Positions 8,443 to 16,257 of a DNA stretch of 64,000 nt are shown piece by piece. Position 1 is the first letter of the stretch, and every line of letters begins with the position of its first letter. Where the stretch lies: the NCBI RefSeq assembly GCF_039537705.1, contig NZ_BAABBA010000010.1:122945-186944 (forward strand). The letters are read 5' to 3'. The notes beneath the pieces were generated by a model. It worked only from the letters and a program-made list of their open reading frames with translations. It had not been told where the DNA came from and ran no database searches. The DNA comes from Georgenia daeguensis (lineage in GTDB: Bacteria; Actinomycetota; Actinomycetes; Actinomycetales; Actinomycetaceae). A program made the position numbers and the translations under genes.

Positions 8443-10214
8443 GGGGCCGCCGTCAGTGCTCGCAGCGCGGGGAGGCCGACCGGCTCCGTCGCGAGCAGCG
8501 GGATCACCGCACAGCGGGAGGAGTCCCGCTCCATGACCCGGGCGATCTCGCCGGACTCGTTGCGGGCGCGGCGGCGCAGCAGCGGGTCGGTCGTGGTCGC
8601 GGCGGCCAGCGAGTTGTTGACCACCCACGCCCACGGCTCGATGCCGGCCCGGCGCAGATCTACCTGGAGCTCCTCGGCCTCCAGCACCGGTGTGGTCTCC
8701 GGCAGGGTCACGACCACGACCTTCGTGAGGTCGGGGTCCTGCAGCCGCATCATCGGGGTGACGAGGGAGGTGCGCTCCCCCAGCTGCCGCACGACGTCGC
8801 GGTGGTAGGAGCCGGTGGCGTCCAGCAGCAGCAGGGTGTGCCCGGTCGGGGCGGTGTCGATGACGACGAAGCGTCGCCGCGCCTCGTTCACCGCGCGCGA
8901 GAACGCCTGGAAGACGGCGATCTCCTCGGTGCACGGGGAACGCAGGTCCTCCTCCAGGGCGGCCCGGCCGGCGTCGTCGAGCGCCGCCCCCTTCGTGCGC
9001 AGCACGGTCTCGCGGTACGTGCGGGTCGCGACCTCGGGGTCGATCCGGGAGACCTCGAGGTTCGCCACGGAGCCGGCCAGGGTCTCGGTCAGGTGCGCGG
9101 CGGGATCGGTGGTGGTCAGGTGCACCGGCAGTCCACGCTCGGCCAGGGCGACGGCGACCGCGGCGGCGACGGTGGTCTTGCCGACCCCACCCTTGCCCAT
9201 CAGCATGACCAGGCCGTGGCCCTGCCCGGCGAGCTCGTCGACCAGCGCGTCCAGGCCCTCGGCGCCCTCGGGAAGCTCCGGCGTCGGCCCGGGCTCGTGC
9301 TCGGCCGCGGCGGTCTCCACCCGGCCGGGCTCGAAGAGGCTGCCCACGGCGTCCAGGCCGACCATGTTCTCGCCCTTGAGCTCGAGCACGTCGGCCGGAA
9401 GGCCGCGGAGGGCGGCGGGCAGGTCGCGCAGCACTGCCTGCTCGCGCCCGTGCACGGCGACAGCGAGCTCATCCCCACCCGGAGGCAGGGGCATGACGGC
9501 GTTGACGACGACGTGCTGCTCGCGCATGCCGAGGGCGGCGAGCTCGGCACCGGTGCGCTCGATCTCCTCCACCGCCGCGCGCTGGGCGCGGGTGACCAGC
9601 ACCAGGCGCGTGCGGCCGGCGTCGGCCAGGGCGTTGACGGCCTCGGCGTAGACGGCACGCTGACGCTCGAGCCCGGCGAGCGGGCCGAGGCAGGAGGCGT
9701 CGCCCTTGCCCTCGTTGAGGAACTCGGTCCACGAGCCGGGCAGCTGGAGCAGCCGGATGGTGTGCCCGGTGGGCGCGGTGTCGAAGACGACGTGGTCGAA
9801 CCCGGCGACCGCGGCATCACCGGAGAGCAGGCCGGTGAACTCGTTGAAGGACGCGATCTCGGTGGTGCATGCTCCGGAGAGCTGCTCCTCGATCAGGCTC
9901 ACCTCCGCCGCGGGCAGGAGGTTCCGCACCGGTCCGACGATGCGCTCGCGGTAGGCCGCGGCCGCCTCGTCCGGGTTGATCTCCAGGGCGGACAGCCCCG
10001 GCACCGCGGGCACGGCGGTGACGGTGTTACCCACGCGGAGGCCGAAGACCTGGCCGACGTTCGAGGCCGGGTCGGTGCTGACGAGCAGGACCGACCTGCC
10101 GTCGCGGGCCAGCGCGACGGCGGCGGCACAGGCGACGGAGGTCTTGCCCACGCCGCCCTTGCCGGTCAGGAACAGGTAGCGGGGCGCTCCTGCGAGGAAG
10201 GAGGGCGCGGTCAC
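8424..10214 (-). CDS. arsA: Arsenite-stimulated ATPase ArsA
   Basis: The 596-residue protein is two fused ArsA halves. Each has a deviant Walker A motif: GKGGVGKT at residues 18-25 and again at 340-347. Each also has the signature DTAPTGHT. All three arsenite-binding cysteines are present: Cys116 (SGACTTEI), Cys175 (DASCLGP) and Cys428 (SPCTEEI). ArsA normally energises the ArsB or Acr3 membrane pump, but neither gene is found here. It lies 16 bp downstream of arsD, so the metallochaperone and ATPase are co-transcribed. The start is GTG at 10214 behind a GGAGA site; an upstream ATG would overlap arsD. The 3' end is tandemly repeated. Confidence 0.95.
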   Translation of the reverse strand: MTAPSFLAGAPRYLFLTGKGGVGKTSVACAAAVALARDGRSVLLVSTDPASNVGQVFGLRVGNTVTAVPAVPGLSALEINPDEAAAAYRERIVGPVRNLLPAAEVSLIEEQLSGACTTEIASFNEFTGLLSGDAAVAGFDHVVFDTAPTGHTIRLLQLPGSWTEFLNEGKGDASCLGPLAGLERQRAVYAEAVNALADAGRTRLVLVTRAQRAAVEEIERTGAELAALGMREQHVVVNAVMPLPPGGDELAVAVHGREQAVLRDLPAALRGLPADVLELKGENMVGLDAVGSLFEPGRVETAAAEHEPGPTPELPEGAEGLDALVDELAGQGHGLVMLMGKGGVGKTTVAAAVAVALAERGLPVHLTTTDPAAHLTETLAGSVANLEVSRIDPEVATRTYRETVLRTKGAALDDAGRAALEEDLRSPCTEEIAVFQAFSRAVNEARRRFVVIDTAPTGHTLLLLDATGSYHRDVVRQLGERTSLVTPMMRLQDPDLTKVVVVTLPETTPVLEAEELQVDLRRAGIEPWAWVVNNSLAAATTTDPLLRRRARNESGEIARVMERDSSRCAVIPLLATEPVGLPALRALTAAPVPAAT

Positions 10215-10230
10215 GGTCGGTCTCCTCGGC

Positions 10231-10683
10231 TCAGCAGCAGCCGGTGCCGCCGCAGCAGCCACCGGACTCCTGCGCCAGCCCCGGGTCGCCGCGTCCGGCC
10301 GGTGCCGCGGTCAGCCCCAGCTCGGCGCGGCCGGCCGGCACCGCGGTCAGACCCAGCTCGGCGCGACCGGCCGGCACCGCGGCCAGCTCGGCCCAGCGCG
10401 CGAGCTGGTCACGGTCGGGGTAGCGCCCGGTCATCGCGACGGCGCCGTCCACGAGCACCAGCGGAAGCCCCGCCGAGCCGGAGAGCTCGAGGAACTGCAC
10501 GACGGCCGGGCGTCCGGCGAACGCCGTCGGCTCGCTCGCCAGGTTGTAGCGGGCGACGTCCGCACCCTGTGAGCGGAGCCAGTCCAGGTCCGCGGAGAAC
10601 GTCACCAGCTCCTGTGGCACGTCCGTGCCGCAGACGCCGGTGCTGCAGCACATGGCCGGCTCGTAGACCTCGATGGTGCTCAT
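10231..10683 (-). CDS. arsD: Arsenic metallochaperone ArsD
   Basis: ArsD hands As(III) to ArsA. The 150-residue protein has the required Cys12, Cys13 and Cys18 in YEPAMCCSTGVC. It also has two vicinal pairs at the very end (Cys143-Cys144 and Cys149-Cys150, in CCGGTGCC), as in classic ArsD. The thioredoxin-like core ends near residue 100. From there to about 135 the protein is extended by a tandem repeat of AVPAGRAELGLT, making it longer than usual (about 120 residues). Start ATG 10683 is preceded by a promoter region with TCATCGA half-sites. It is the first gene of the arsDA pair. Confidence 0.93.
   Translation of the reverse strand: MSTIEVYEPAMCCSTGVCGTDVPQELVTFSADLDWLRSQGADVARYNLASEPTAFAGRPAVVQFLELSGSAGLPLVLVDGAVAMTGRYPDRDQLARWAELAAVPAGRAELGLTAVPAGRAELGLTAAPAGRGDPGLAQESGGCCGGTGCC
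10291..10392 (-). repeat. 36-bp in-frame tandem repeat inside arsD
   Basis: Two near-identical 36-bp units plus a diverged third encode AVPAGRAELGLT-like segments between the chaperone core and the C-terminal cysteine cluster. Since the unit is a multiple of three, copy-number changes lengthen the linker without breaking the frame. Confidence 0.85.
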
Positions 10684-10700
10684 GGACTCCCACTTCCTTA

Positions 10701-10717
10701 TCGATGACTGTCGATGA
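10701..10717 (-). promoter_or_regulatory. Candidate ArsR operator upstream of arsD
   Basis: On the coding strand TCATCGACAGTCATCGA holds two directly repeated TCATCGA half-sites ten bases apart, just upstream of the arsD start at 10683. A TATGCT hexamer (about 10722-10727) could be the -10 box. The half-site matches that of the arsO/ArsN1 operator. Confidence 0.5.
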
Positions 10718-10771
10718 ATTGAGCATACGGGGCCGGCGCCGAGGCCCATGGCACCAAGGTCCCACCCGACC

Positions 10772-11524
10772 TCAGTCCGACCGCGACACCACCGCCGGCT
10801 CGGGCAACCGCTCCGTGGGCACGGCGACGGCGGCGGGGAAGAAGAATCGCGCGGCCAGGACGCCGACGGCGCCACCCAGCAGCTGCGCGAGGACGAACGG
10901 GAGCACGGACGCCGGTGCGATGCCGGCGAAGGTGTCGGTGAACATCCGGCCGACCGTCACGGCCGGGTTCGCGAACGACGTCGAGCTGGTGAACCAGTAC
11001 GCCGCACCGATGTAGGCACCCACCGCGGGCGCGACCCAGGCCCCCCGCCCGGAGCGCGTCAGGGAGAAGATCACGAGAACCAGGCCTGCGGTGGCCACGA
11101 CCTCGGCGAGCAGCAGCCCGGAGCCCGCCCGCGCCGTGGTCGCTAGCTCGGTGGGTACCTCGAACATGAGGTTCGCGAGCACGGCACCGGCGACACCCCC
11201 GGCGATCTGGGCCGCGACGTACCCGCCGGCGCCGCGCAGGCCGAGCCCGGCACCGGCCCGTCGCCCGGCGGCCCACTCGGCCAGGGAGACGACCGGGTTC
11301 AGGTGCGCGCCGGACACCGGCCCCAGGACGACGATCAGCACCGACAGCCCCAGCGTGGTCGCCAGGCTGTTCTGCAGCAGCTGCAGTCCGACGTCCCCGG
11401 GGGAGAGCCGTTGCGCGGCGATCCCCGACCCGACGACCACGGTGACCAGCCCGGCGGTCCCCACCAGCTCGGCGACCAGGCGGCGCGCCCACGACGGCGG
11501 GGGCGCCGCTTCAGAAGTGTTCAT
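10772..11524 (-). CDS. MIP-family aquaglyceroporin (AqpS-like)
   Basis: The 250-residue membrane protein has about six hydrophobic helices and the two half-helix motifs of MIP channels: HLNPVVS (NPV variant) and FANPAVTVGR (NPA). Aquaglyceroporins conduct undissociated As(OH)3. In Sinorhizobium meliloti AqpS replaces ArsB and lets As(III), produced inside by ArsC, run out down its gradient. The same role is likely here because an arsenate reductase is beside it and no efflux pump is present. It is divergent from the ArsR-phosphatase fusion, with 46 bp between their starts, and is followed by arsD on the same strand after 88 bp. Confidence 0.88.
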   Translation of the reverse strand: MNTSEAAPPPSWARRLVAELVGTAGLVTVVVGSGIAAQRLSPGDVGLQLLQNSLATTLGLSVLIVVLGPVSGAHLNPVVSLAEWAAGRRAGAGLGLRGAGGYVAAQIAGGVAGAVLANLMFEVPTELATTARAGSGLLLAEVVATAGLVLVIFSLTRSGRGAWVAPAVGAYIGAAYWFTSSTSFANPAVTVGRMFTDTFAGIAPASVLPFVLAQLLGGAVGVLAARFFFPAAVAVPTERLPEPAVVSRSD

Positions 11525-11534
11525 GGGCCCATGG

Positions 11535-11567
11535 TTGACGACGACAGATAACTCAGTCAAACTTGAG
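11535..11567 (+). promoter_or_regulatory. Promoter and operator of the arsR fusion gene
   Basis: TTGACG at 11535-11540 is a -35 candidate, with a weak -10 (CAAACT) at 11558-11563. CTCAGTCAAACTTGAG (11552-11567) is a near-palindrome with core TCAAACTTGA, and it covers the -10. The start ATG at 11571 is so close that the transcript may be leaderless. Autorepression is inferred. Confidence 0.55.
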
Positions 11568-11570
11568 GCA

Positions 11571-12299
11571 ATGAACGTCGAGCGAGGGGCCGAACCCCGG
11601 CGCAGCGAGCAGCTGGCACGCCGGGCGGCGCTCCATGCCGCCCTGGCGGACCCGGCGCGCCTCCAGATCGTCGACACGCTCAACCTCGGTGACGCCTCGC
11701 CCTCCGAGCTGGCCGAGGCCCTCGCCATGCCCTCGAACCTGCTCGCTCATCACCTCAAGGTGCTCGAGCGTGAGGGCGTCGTCGGGCGGACCCGCTCCGA
11801 GGGCGACAAGCGTCGTTCGTACGTCCACCTGGTCCCGGGCGCGCTCGACGACCTCACCGCGGGTCAGGTCCGGCAGGTGCCACGGGTGCTGTTCGTGTGC
11901 ACGGCCAACTCCGCCCGCTCCCACCTCGCGGCCGCCCTGTGGCGGCAGGCCAGCGAGATCCCCGCCGTCTCGGCCGGCACCCACCCGGCGGAGGCGATCG
12001 CACCGGGCGCCGTCGAGAGCGCCCGCCGCCACCACCTGAAGCTGCCCCGGGTCCGGCCCCAGCACGTCGACGGCGTGCGTGCCGACGACGATCTGGTCGT
12101 CACGGTCTGCGACCGCGCGCACGAGGAGCTCCGCCTCCCCGTCGACGTCCACTGGTCCATCCCCGACCCGATCCGCGCCGGCACCCCCGAAGCGTTCGAC
12201 CACGCTCTCGAGGAGATCGGCCGCCGTGTCGGCAACCTCGCCCCCCGACTGTCCCTGCCCACCAACCCCACCGACGTCGCGCCCGCCGCGACCCGCTGA
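11571..12299 (+). CDS. arsR: ArsR regulator fused to a low-molecular-weight phosphatase/ArsC domain
   Basis: Residues 1-95 form an ArsR winged helix (LADPARLQIVDTLN, then SELAEALAMPSNLLAHHLKVLE, then a basic wing RSEGDKRRSYVHL). Residues 104-225 are a low-molecular-weight phosphatase fold with the CX5R loop CTANSAR (Cys110 to Arg116) and the general-acid motif IPDP (Asp199). The usual ArsR arsenite trap (ELCVCDL) is absent: the equivalent region reads NLGDASPSEL. The only cysteines are Cys110 and Cys180, both in the phosphatase part. The protein may therefore sense arsenic through that domain, which is inference. It starts the arsR-arsC-trx operon, with arsC 15 bp downstream. Confidence 0.9.
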   Translation: MNVERGAEPRRSEQLARRAALHAALADPARLQIVDTLNLGDASPSELAEALAMPSNLLAHHLKVLEREGVVGRTRSEGDKRRSYVHLVPGALDDLTAGQVRQVPRVLFVCTANSARSHLAAALWRQASEIPAVSAGTHPAEAIAPGAVESARRHHLKLPRVRPQHVDGVRADDDLVVTVCDRAHEELRLPVDVHWSIPDPIRAGTPEAFDHALEEIGRRVGNLAPRLSLPTNPTDVAPAATR

Positions 12300-12314
12300 C
12301 CCGAGGAGAACCCC

Positions 12315-12725
12315 ATGTCCGAGCGCCCCAGCGTCATGTTCGTCTGCGTCCACAACGCCGGCCGGTCCCAGATGGCCGCCGCTTGGCTGTCCCACCTCGC
12401 CGGCGACGCCGTCGAGGTGCGCTCCGCCGGCTCCGCCCCGGCGGACCAGGTCAACCCCGCCGCCGTCGAGGCCATGGCGGAGGTCGGCATCGACATCGCC
12501 GCGGAGAAGCCCAAGGTCCTGACCACGGAGGCCGTCAAGGAGTCCGACGTCGTCATCACCATGGGCTGCGGGGACGCCTGCCCCATCTTCCCCGGCAAGC
12601 GCTACGAGGACTGGGAGCTCGAGGACCCCGCCGGCAAGAGCGTCGACGGCGTCCGCCCGGTGCGCGACGAGATCAAGGCCCGCGTCGAGGAGCTCATCGC
12701 CAGCCTCCTGCCGGCGAGGGCCTGA
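12315..12725 (+). CDS. arsC: Arsenate reductase, thioredoxin-type ArsC
   Basis: The 136-residue protein reduces arsenate to arsenite. It has the CX5R loop CVHNAGRS with Cys11. It also has two further cysteines, Cys85 and Cys89 in MGCGDACP, that match the redox relay (Cys82 and Cys89) of the thioredoxin-coupled Staphylococcus pI258 ArsC. The acid residue lies in ELEDPAGK (Asp104). A GAGGAG ribosome site precedes the ATG. A thioredoxin gene 44 bp downstream supports thioredoxin as the electron donor. The arsenite made would leave through the nearby aquaglyceroporin. Confidence 0.93.
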   Translation: MSERPSVMFVCVHNAGRSQMAAAWLSHLAGDAVEVRSAGSAPADQVNPAAVEAMAEVGIDIAAEKPKVLTTEAVKESDVVITMGCGDACPIFPGKRYEDWELEDPAGKSVDGVRPVRDEIKARVEELIASLLPARA

Positions 12726-12769
12726 CCGCCGCCGCACCGGCTGCGTCCCCACACCCTGAAGGAGCGAGC

Positions 12770-13093
12770 ATGAGCAACGTCCCCGCGGTCACCGACGCCA
12801 CGTTCGACGCCGAGGTGCTCCAGTCCGACACGCCCGTGCTGGTCGACATCTGGGCAACCTGGTGCGCCCCGTGCCGCCGCACCGAGCCGATCATCGAGGA
12901 GCTGGCGGCCGAGCACGGCGACAAGATCCGGTTCCTCAAGCTCGACGCCGACGCGAACGTCGAGACCGTGACGAAGTACGGCGTCGTGTCCATCCCGACC
13001 TTCAACCTCTACTCCGGCGGCGAGGTCGTGAAGTCTCTCGTCGGTGCGCGGACGAAGAAGCAGTTCCTCGACGAGCTCGCCGAGTACCTCTAG
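12770..13093 (+). CDS. trxA: Thioredoxin
   Basis: The 107-residue protein has the classical active site WCAPC in VDIWATWCAPCRRTEP and the cis-Pro motif VVSIPTFNLY. Length and motif order are those of a standard thioredoxin. Its place as the last gene of the arsR-arsC-trx operon indicates a dedicated reductant for ArsC. A GGAG site precedes the ATG at 12770. Confidence 0.93.
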   Translation: MSNVPAVTDATFDAEVLQSDTPVLVDIWATWCAPCRRTEPIIEELAAEHGDKIRFLKLDADANVETVTKYGVVSIPTFNLYSGGEVVKSLVGARTKKQFLDELAEYL

Positions 13094-13162
13094 CACGACC
13101 CTCGCCGAGCATCTCTCGCACCACAGGCAGGGGGAGGTGGCTCCTCGGTGGCGTGCCCGGTC

Positions 13163-13867
13163 CTACCGGCCGGGCCGCTCGATGCCCTTGCGCTGCTTGA
13201 GCGCCTCGAGCTGGCTGCGCACCGCGGCCTCGTTCTCCAGCTGCTCGAAGGCCTCGCGCACCTGCGCGGAGTCGGGGTCGGCGCCGGCGATCTCGTCGTG
13301 GGCGGCGGCACGTGCCTGGAGACGCCGGATCTCCCGCTCCGCCTCGAGGGCCGCGGACTGCGCACCCACCGCCTGCCGCCCGGCCGCGGCGGTCGCCTCG
13401 CGCATCTGGAGGGCGGCCTGCGCCGCGCCGTGGTCGGCCCGCAGGGCCTGGAACCGGACGTAGGAGTCCTGGACCTGCCGCTCGAGGCGGACGAGGTCGT
13501 GCTCCAGGCGGCGCACCTGCTCGTCGATCGAGCGGTGCTGGGCCCCGAGGGTCTCGAGGCGCCTCCCGGCCTCGATCGACCGGCGGAGATACTCGCGGGC
13601 GCCCTCGTCGTGCCCCATGGCGACGGCGGCCTCGGCCTGCCGGTCCCACTGCTGGCGCTCCGCGCTGGCCTGCTGGGCGAGGACCTCCACCCGACGGCGG
13701 TTCGCGGCCAGGTCGGCGACGCTGCGGCGGGCCTGGTCGAGACGACGGAACTGATCCGCCTGCGCGGCCTCCACCGCCTGGACCGGGTCGGCCGGCCCCT
13801 GCTTCCGGGCGGCCCGTTCGGCGCGGTTCGCCCGGGCGATGCGGCCGAGGCGGTCACGGATCGACAA
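13163..13867 (-). CDS. PspA/IM30-like coiled-coil protein
   Basis: The 234-residue protein is almost entirely charged, Ala-rich helix with heptad spacing, as in PspA (phage-shock protein A) and Vipp1/IM30. An N-terminal MSIRDRLGRIARANRAERAARK could be the amphipathic membrane-contact helix. PspA proteins bind stressed membranes. It lies 9 bp downstream of a single-pass membrane protein gene on the same strand, so the two are co-transcribed. Assignment rests on fold pattern and length rather than a short motif. Confidence 0.75.
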   Translation of the reverse strand: MSIRDRLGRIARANRAERAARKQGPADPVQAVEAAQADQFRRLDQARRSVADLAANRRRVEVLAQQASAERQQWDRQAEAAVAMGHDEGAREYLRRSIEAGRRLETLGAQHRSIDEQVRRLEHDLVRLERQVQDSYVRFQALRADHGAAQAALQMREATAAAGRQAVGAQSAALEAEREIRRLQARAAAHDEIAGADPDSAQVREAFEQLENEAAVRSQLEALKQRKGIERPGR

Positions 13868-13876
13868 GGCGGGGCC

Positions 13877-14476
13877 TCAGGCGGCGCGGCGCGTGCGGTA
13901 GGAGGTGCCCCAGGCCTGCAGAGCCTCCACCTCCAGCGCCAGGTGGTCGCCGGCGCGGGTGAGGTGGGCGGGGCCGGTGGCCATGGTGGCGCTGAACAGG
14001 GAGCGGCGCAGGTCCGCGCACAGGCGCCCGTGCTCGGCGACCTGGTCGGTCAGCCACGCCACCCACGTCCGCCGGAGGTCGAGATCGGGCTCGATCTCGG
14101 CGAGCCGGAGCTCTTCGTCCAGCTGGTGGCCGGCGCGCACGAGATTGGCCGCCACCGAGGGCATGGCGCCCACCGGCGCGCCCTGGGCCTGCGCGGCTCC
14201 GATCGCGCGTTCCGTCGCGTCGACGGAGCGCTGGACCTCCAGGCGCATCCGGGCCAGCCGGCGCCCGGCGTCGTCGCCGGTCACGGCCCGGACGGTGAGG
14301 CGGCTCCGGTCGACGCCGCGGCGCAGGCGGCGCGACCGGCGGACCCGGCGCACCACGTACCAGAGCGACCCGACGGCGGCGAGGCCGAGCACGAGCATGA
14401 CGGCGCCCCCGACCAGCACCACCTGGGCCAGCGCGTCCACGACGTCGGCGGCGTCCGCCTCGGCGGCATATGTCAT
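13877..14476 (-). CDS. Membrane protein paired with the PspA-like protein
   Basis: The 199-residue protein has one clear membrane segment near the N-terminus (VVLVGGAVMLVLGLAAVGSLWYVV, about residues 19-42). A strongly basic stretch (RRVRRSRRLRRG) and a long, mostly helical cytoplasmic part follow. I recognise no domain. The adjacency to the PspA-like gene suggests that it recruits or regulates that protein at the membrane. That is inference from the operon. Confidence 0.7.
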   Translation of the reverse strand: MTYAAEADAADVVDALAQVVLVGGAVMLVLGLAAVGSLWYVVRRVRRSRRLRRGVDRSRLTVRAVTGDDAGRRLARMRLEVQRSVDATERAIGAAQAQGAPVGAMPSVAANLVRAGHQLDEELRLAEIEPDLDLRRTWVAWLTDQVAEHGRLCADLRRSLFSATMATGPAHLTRAGDHLALEVEALQAWGTSYRTRRAA

Positions 14477-14586
14477 CTCGGCTCACTCCTCACGCGCGCG
14501 GGAGCACAGGGCCCGCACGGCCACACTACTTCTGACGATCGGCGCCCCGCCAGGGTTCCACGGTGCACCGACCCTGGGCGTCGCGC

Positions 14587-16257
14587 TCACCTCGCAGCCC
14601 GCAGCCAGCCCAGGTACGAGTGCACCAGGCTGACCGCGAGCGCCCCCTCCCCGACCGCGGCGGCGACCCGCTTGACCGACCCGCGTCGCACGTCCCCGGC
14701 GGCGAAGACGCCCGGCAGCGACGTCTCCAGCAGCGCCGCCGCGCGGGGGCCCGCCCGCGGCGGGGTGTCCGCGCCGGTGAGCACGTAGCCCCGGCGGTCC
14801 TTGGCGATCTCCTCACCGAGCCAGTGCGAGCGCGGCTCGGCACCGATGAGGACGAAGAGCGTGCCGGGCACCTCCTCCTCCCGGCCGGTGTCGACGTCGC
14901 GCAGCCGCAGGGACTCGAGGAACTCCGTCCCCGTCCCGCCCACGACCTCGGTGCGGTAGCGCACGGCGATGTTGGGCGCCGCCTCGATCTCCCGGATCAG
15001 GTACTCGGACATCGTCTCGGCCAGGCTGGAGCGACGCACCAGCACCGTGACGCGGTCGGCGTAACGGGCCAGGTGCACGGCCGCCTGCCCGGCCGAGTTG
15101 CCGCCCCCGGCCACGTAGACCTGCTTCCCACGCACGGACGAGGCCTCCGAGACCGTCGCCCCGTAGAACACCCCACGCCCGGTCAGCGCCTCGAGCTCGG
15201 GCACCCCGAGCCGCCGGTAGGCGGCCCCGGTCGCGACGACGACCGTCGCGCTGCGCACGGAGGAGTTGTCGCTCAGCCGCACCGAGAGGTGGTTGCCGGA
15301 GGCGGCGAGCGCGGTCGCGGCGCGCATGAAGTGGAACCGCGCCCCGAAGGTCCACGCCTGCTCGTAGGCGCGGAACGCCAGGCGGCTGCCCGAGATCCCG
15401 CTGGGGAAGCCCAGGTAGTTGCGGATCAGCGACGACGTGCCCGCCTGCCCGCCGACCGCCTCGGTCTCCAGCACGATGGTGCGCAGCCCCTCCGACGCCG
15501 CGTACACCGCCGCGCCGAGCCCGGCCGGGCCGGCACCGACGATCGCCACGTCGAACTCCTCGTCCTGGCCCACCGGCTCGAACAGCCCGAAGGCGTCGGC
15601 GATCTGGATGTCGCTCGGGTTCTGCAGCACGGTGGCGTCGCGGCGGAAGTGCAGCAGCACGACCGGCAGCGCGGGGTCGCTCACCCCGGCCCCGAGGAGG
15701 ATGGCCTGACCGTCCGGCGTCGCGACGTCGTAGAAGCCGGTCGGGATGTGGTTGCGGTCGAACATGTCGCGCAGCTGCTGGGTGCGCCGGTCCCAGCGCC
15801 GCCCCACCAGGCGCACCGCCTCGAACGAGGTGCCCCGCCGGGTGGCGGCCTCGTCGAGGAACTCGCTGACGGTGCGGTGGAACTCCTCGTCCGACTCCAG
15901 CTCGGGGCAGGTGAGCCACCGGTCCACGCGGCCCATCCCGATCGCGTCGAAGATCGGCCGGGTGGTGCTCCAGTCGCCCCAGCGCACCACGGACACGCGG
16001 AGTGCCGTGCGCTCCACCGGGAGCTGCTCCAGCACGCTCAGCCCGTCCGGCTCGGCCGCGCCGTAGCCCACCATCAGCAGCGCCACGGGGACCCCGTCGG
16101 CCCGCAGCCGGTCGAGGGTCTCCCGCGTGGACGCCGCGTCGCCGTGCACGCGCACGTCGTAGTCGTTGGCGTACCGACGGCGCAGCGCCCGCTGCACCAG
16201 CGCGCGCATGCCGGGGTCCCGGCTGAGCAGGACGATCGCCGGCCGGTCCACGGTCAC
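14587..16257 (-). CDS. Thioredoxin-reductase-like flavoprotein with receiver-like N-terminus, lacking the redox CxxC
   Basis: The 556-residue protein has an N-terminal receiver-like part (AIVLLSRDPGMRALVQRAL and a Rossmann-like alpha/beta layout, about 1-130). A middle segment looks like a small thioredoxin-like module. From about residue 245 it is a two-dinucleotide flavoprotein: VAIVGAGPAGLGAAVYAASEG binds FAD, VYVAGGGNSAGQ binds NADPH, and GVFAAGDVRRG is the second FAD motif. In thioredoxin reductase the CATC active site lies in the NADPH domain; here it reads YGATVSEAS, so both cysteines are gone. Disulfide reduction is therefore unlikely. It starts with GTG at 16257 and overlaps the upstream membrane-protein gene by 4 bases. 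Confidence 0.85.
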   Translation of the reverse strand: MTVDRPAIVLLSRDPGMRALVQRALRRRYANDYDVRVHGDAASTRETLDRLRADGVPVALLMVGYGAAEPDGLSVLEQLPVERTALRVSVVRWGDWSTTRPIFDAIGMGRVDRWLTCPELESDEEFHRTVSEFLDEAATRRGTSFEAVRLVGRRWDRRTQQLRDMFDRNHIPTGFYDVATPDGQAILLGAGVSDPALPVVLLHFRRDATVLQNPSDIQIADAFGLFEPVGQDEEFDVAIVGAGPAGLGAAVYAASEGLRTIVLETEAVGGQAGTSSLIRNYLGFPSGISGSRLAFRAYEQAWTFGARFHFMRAATALAASGNHLSVRLSDNSSVRSATVVVATGAAYRRLGVPELEALTGRGVFYGATVSEASSVRGKQVYVAGGGNSAGQAAVHLARYADRVTVLVRRSSLAETMSEYLIREIEAAPNIAVRYRTEVVGGTGTEFLESLRLRDVDTGREEEVPGTLFVLIGAEPRSHWLGEEIAKDRRGYVLTGADTPPRAGPRAAALLETSLPGVFAAGDVRRGSVKRVAAAVGEGALAVSLVHSYLGWLRAAR

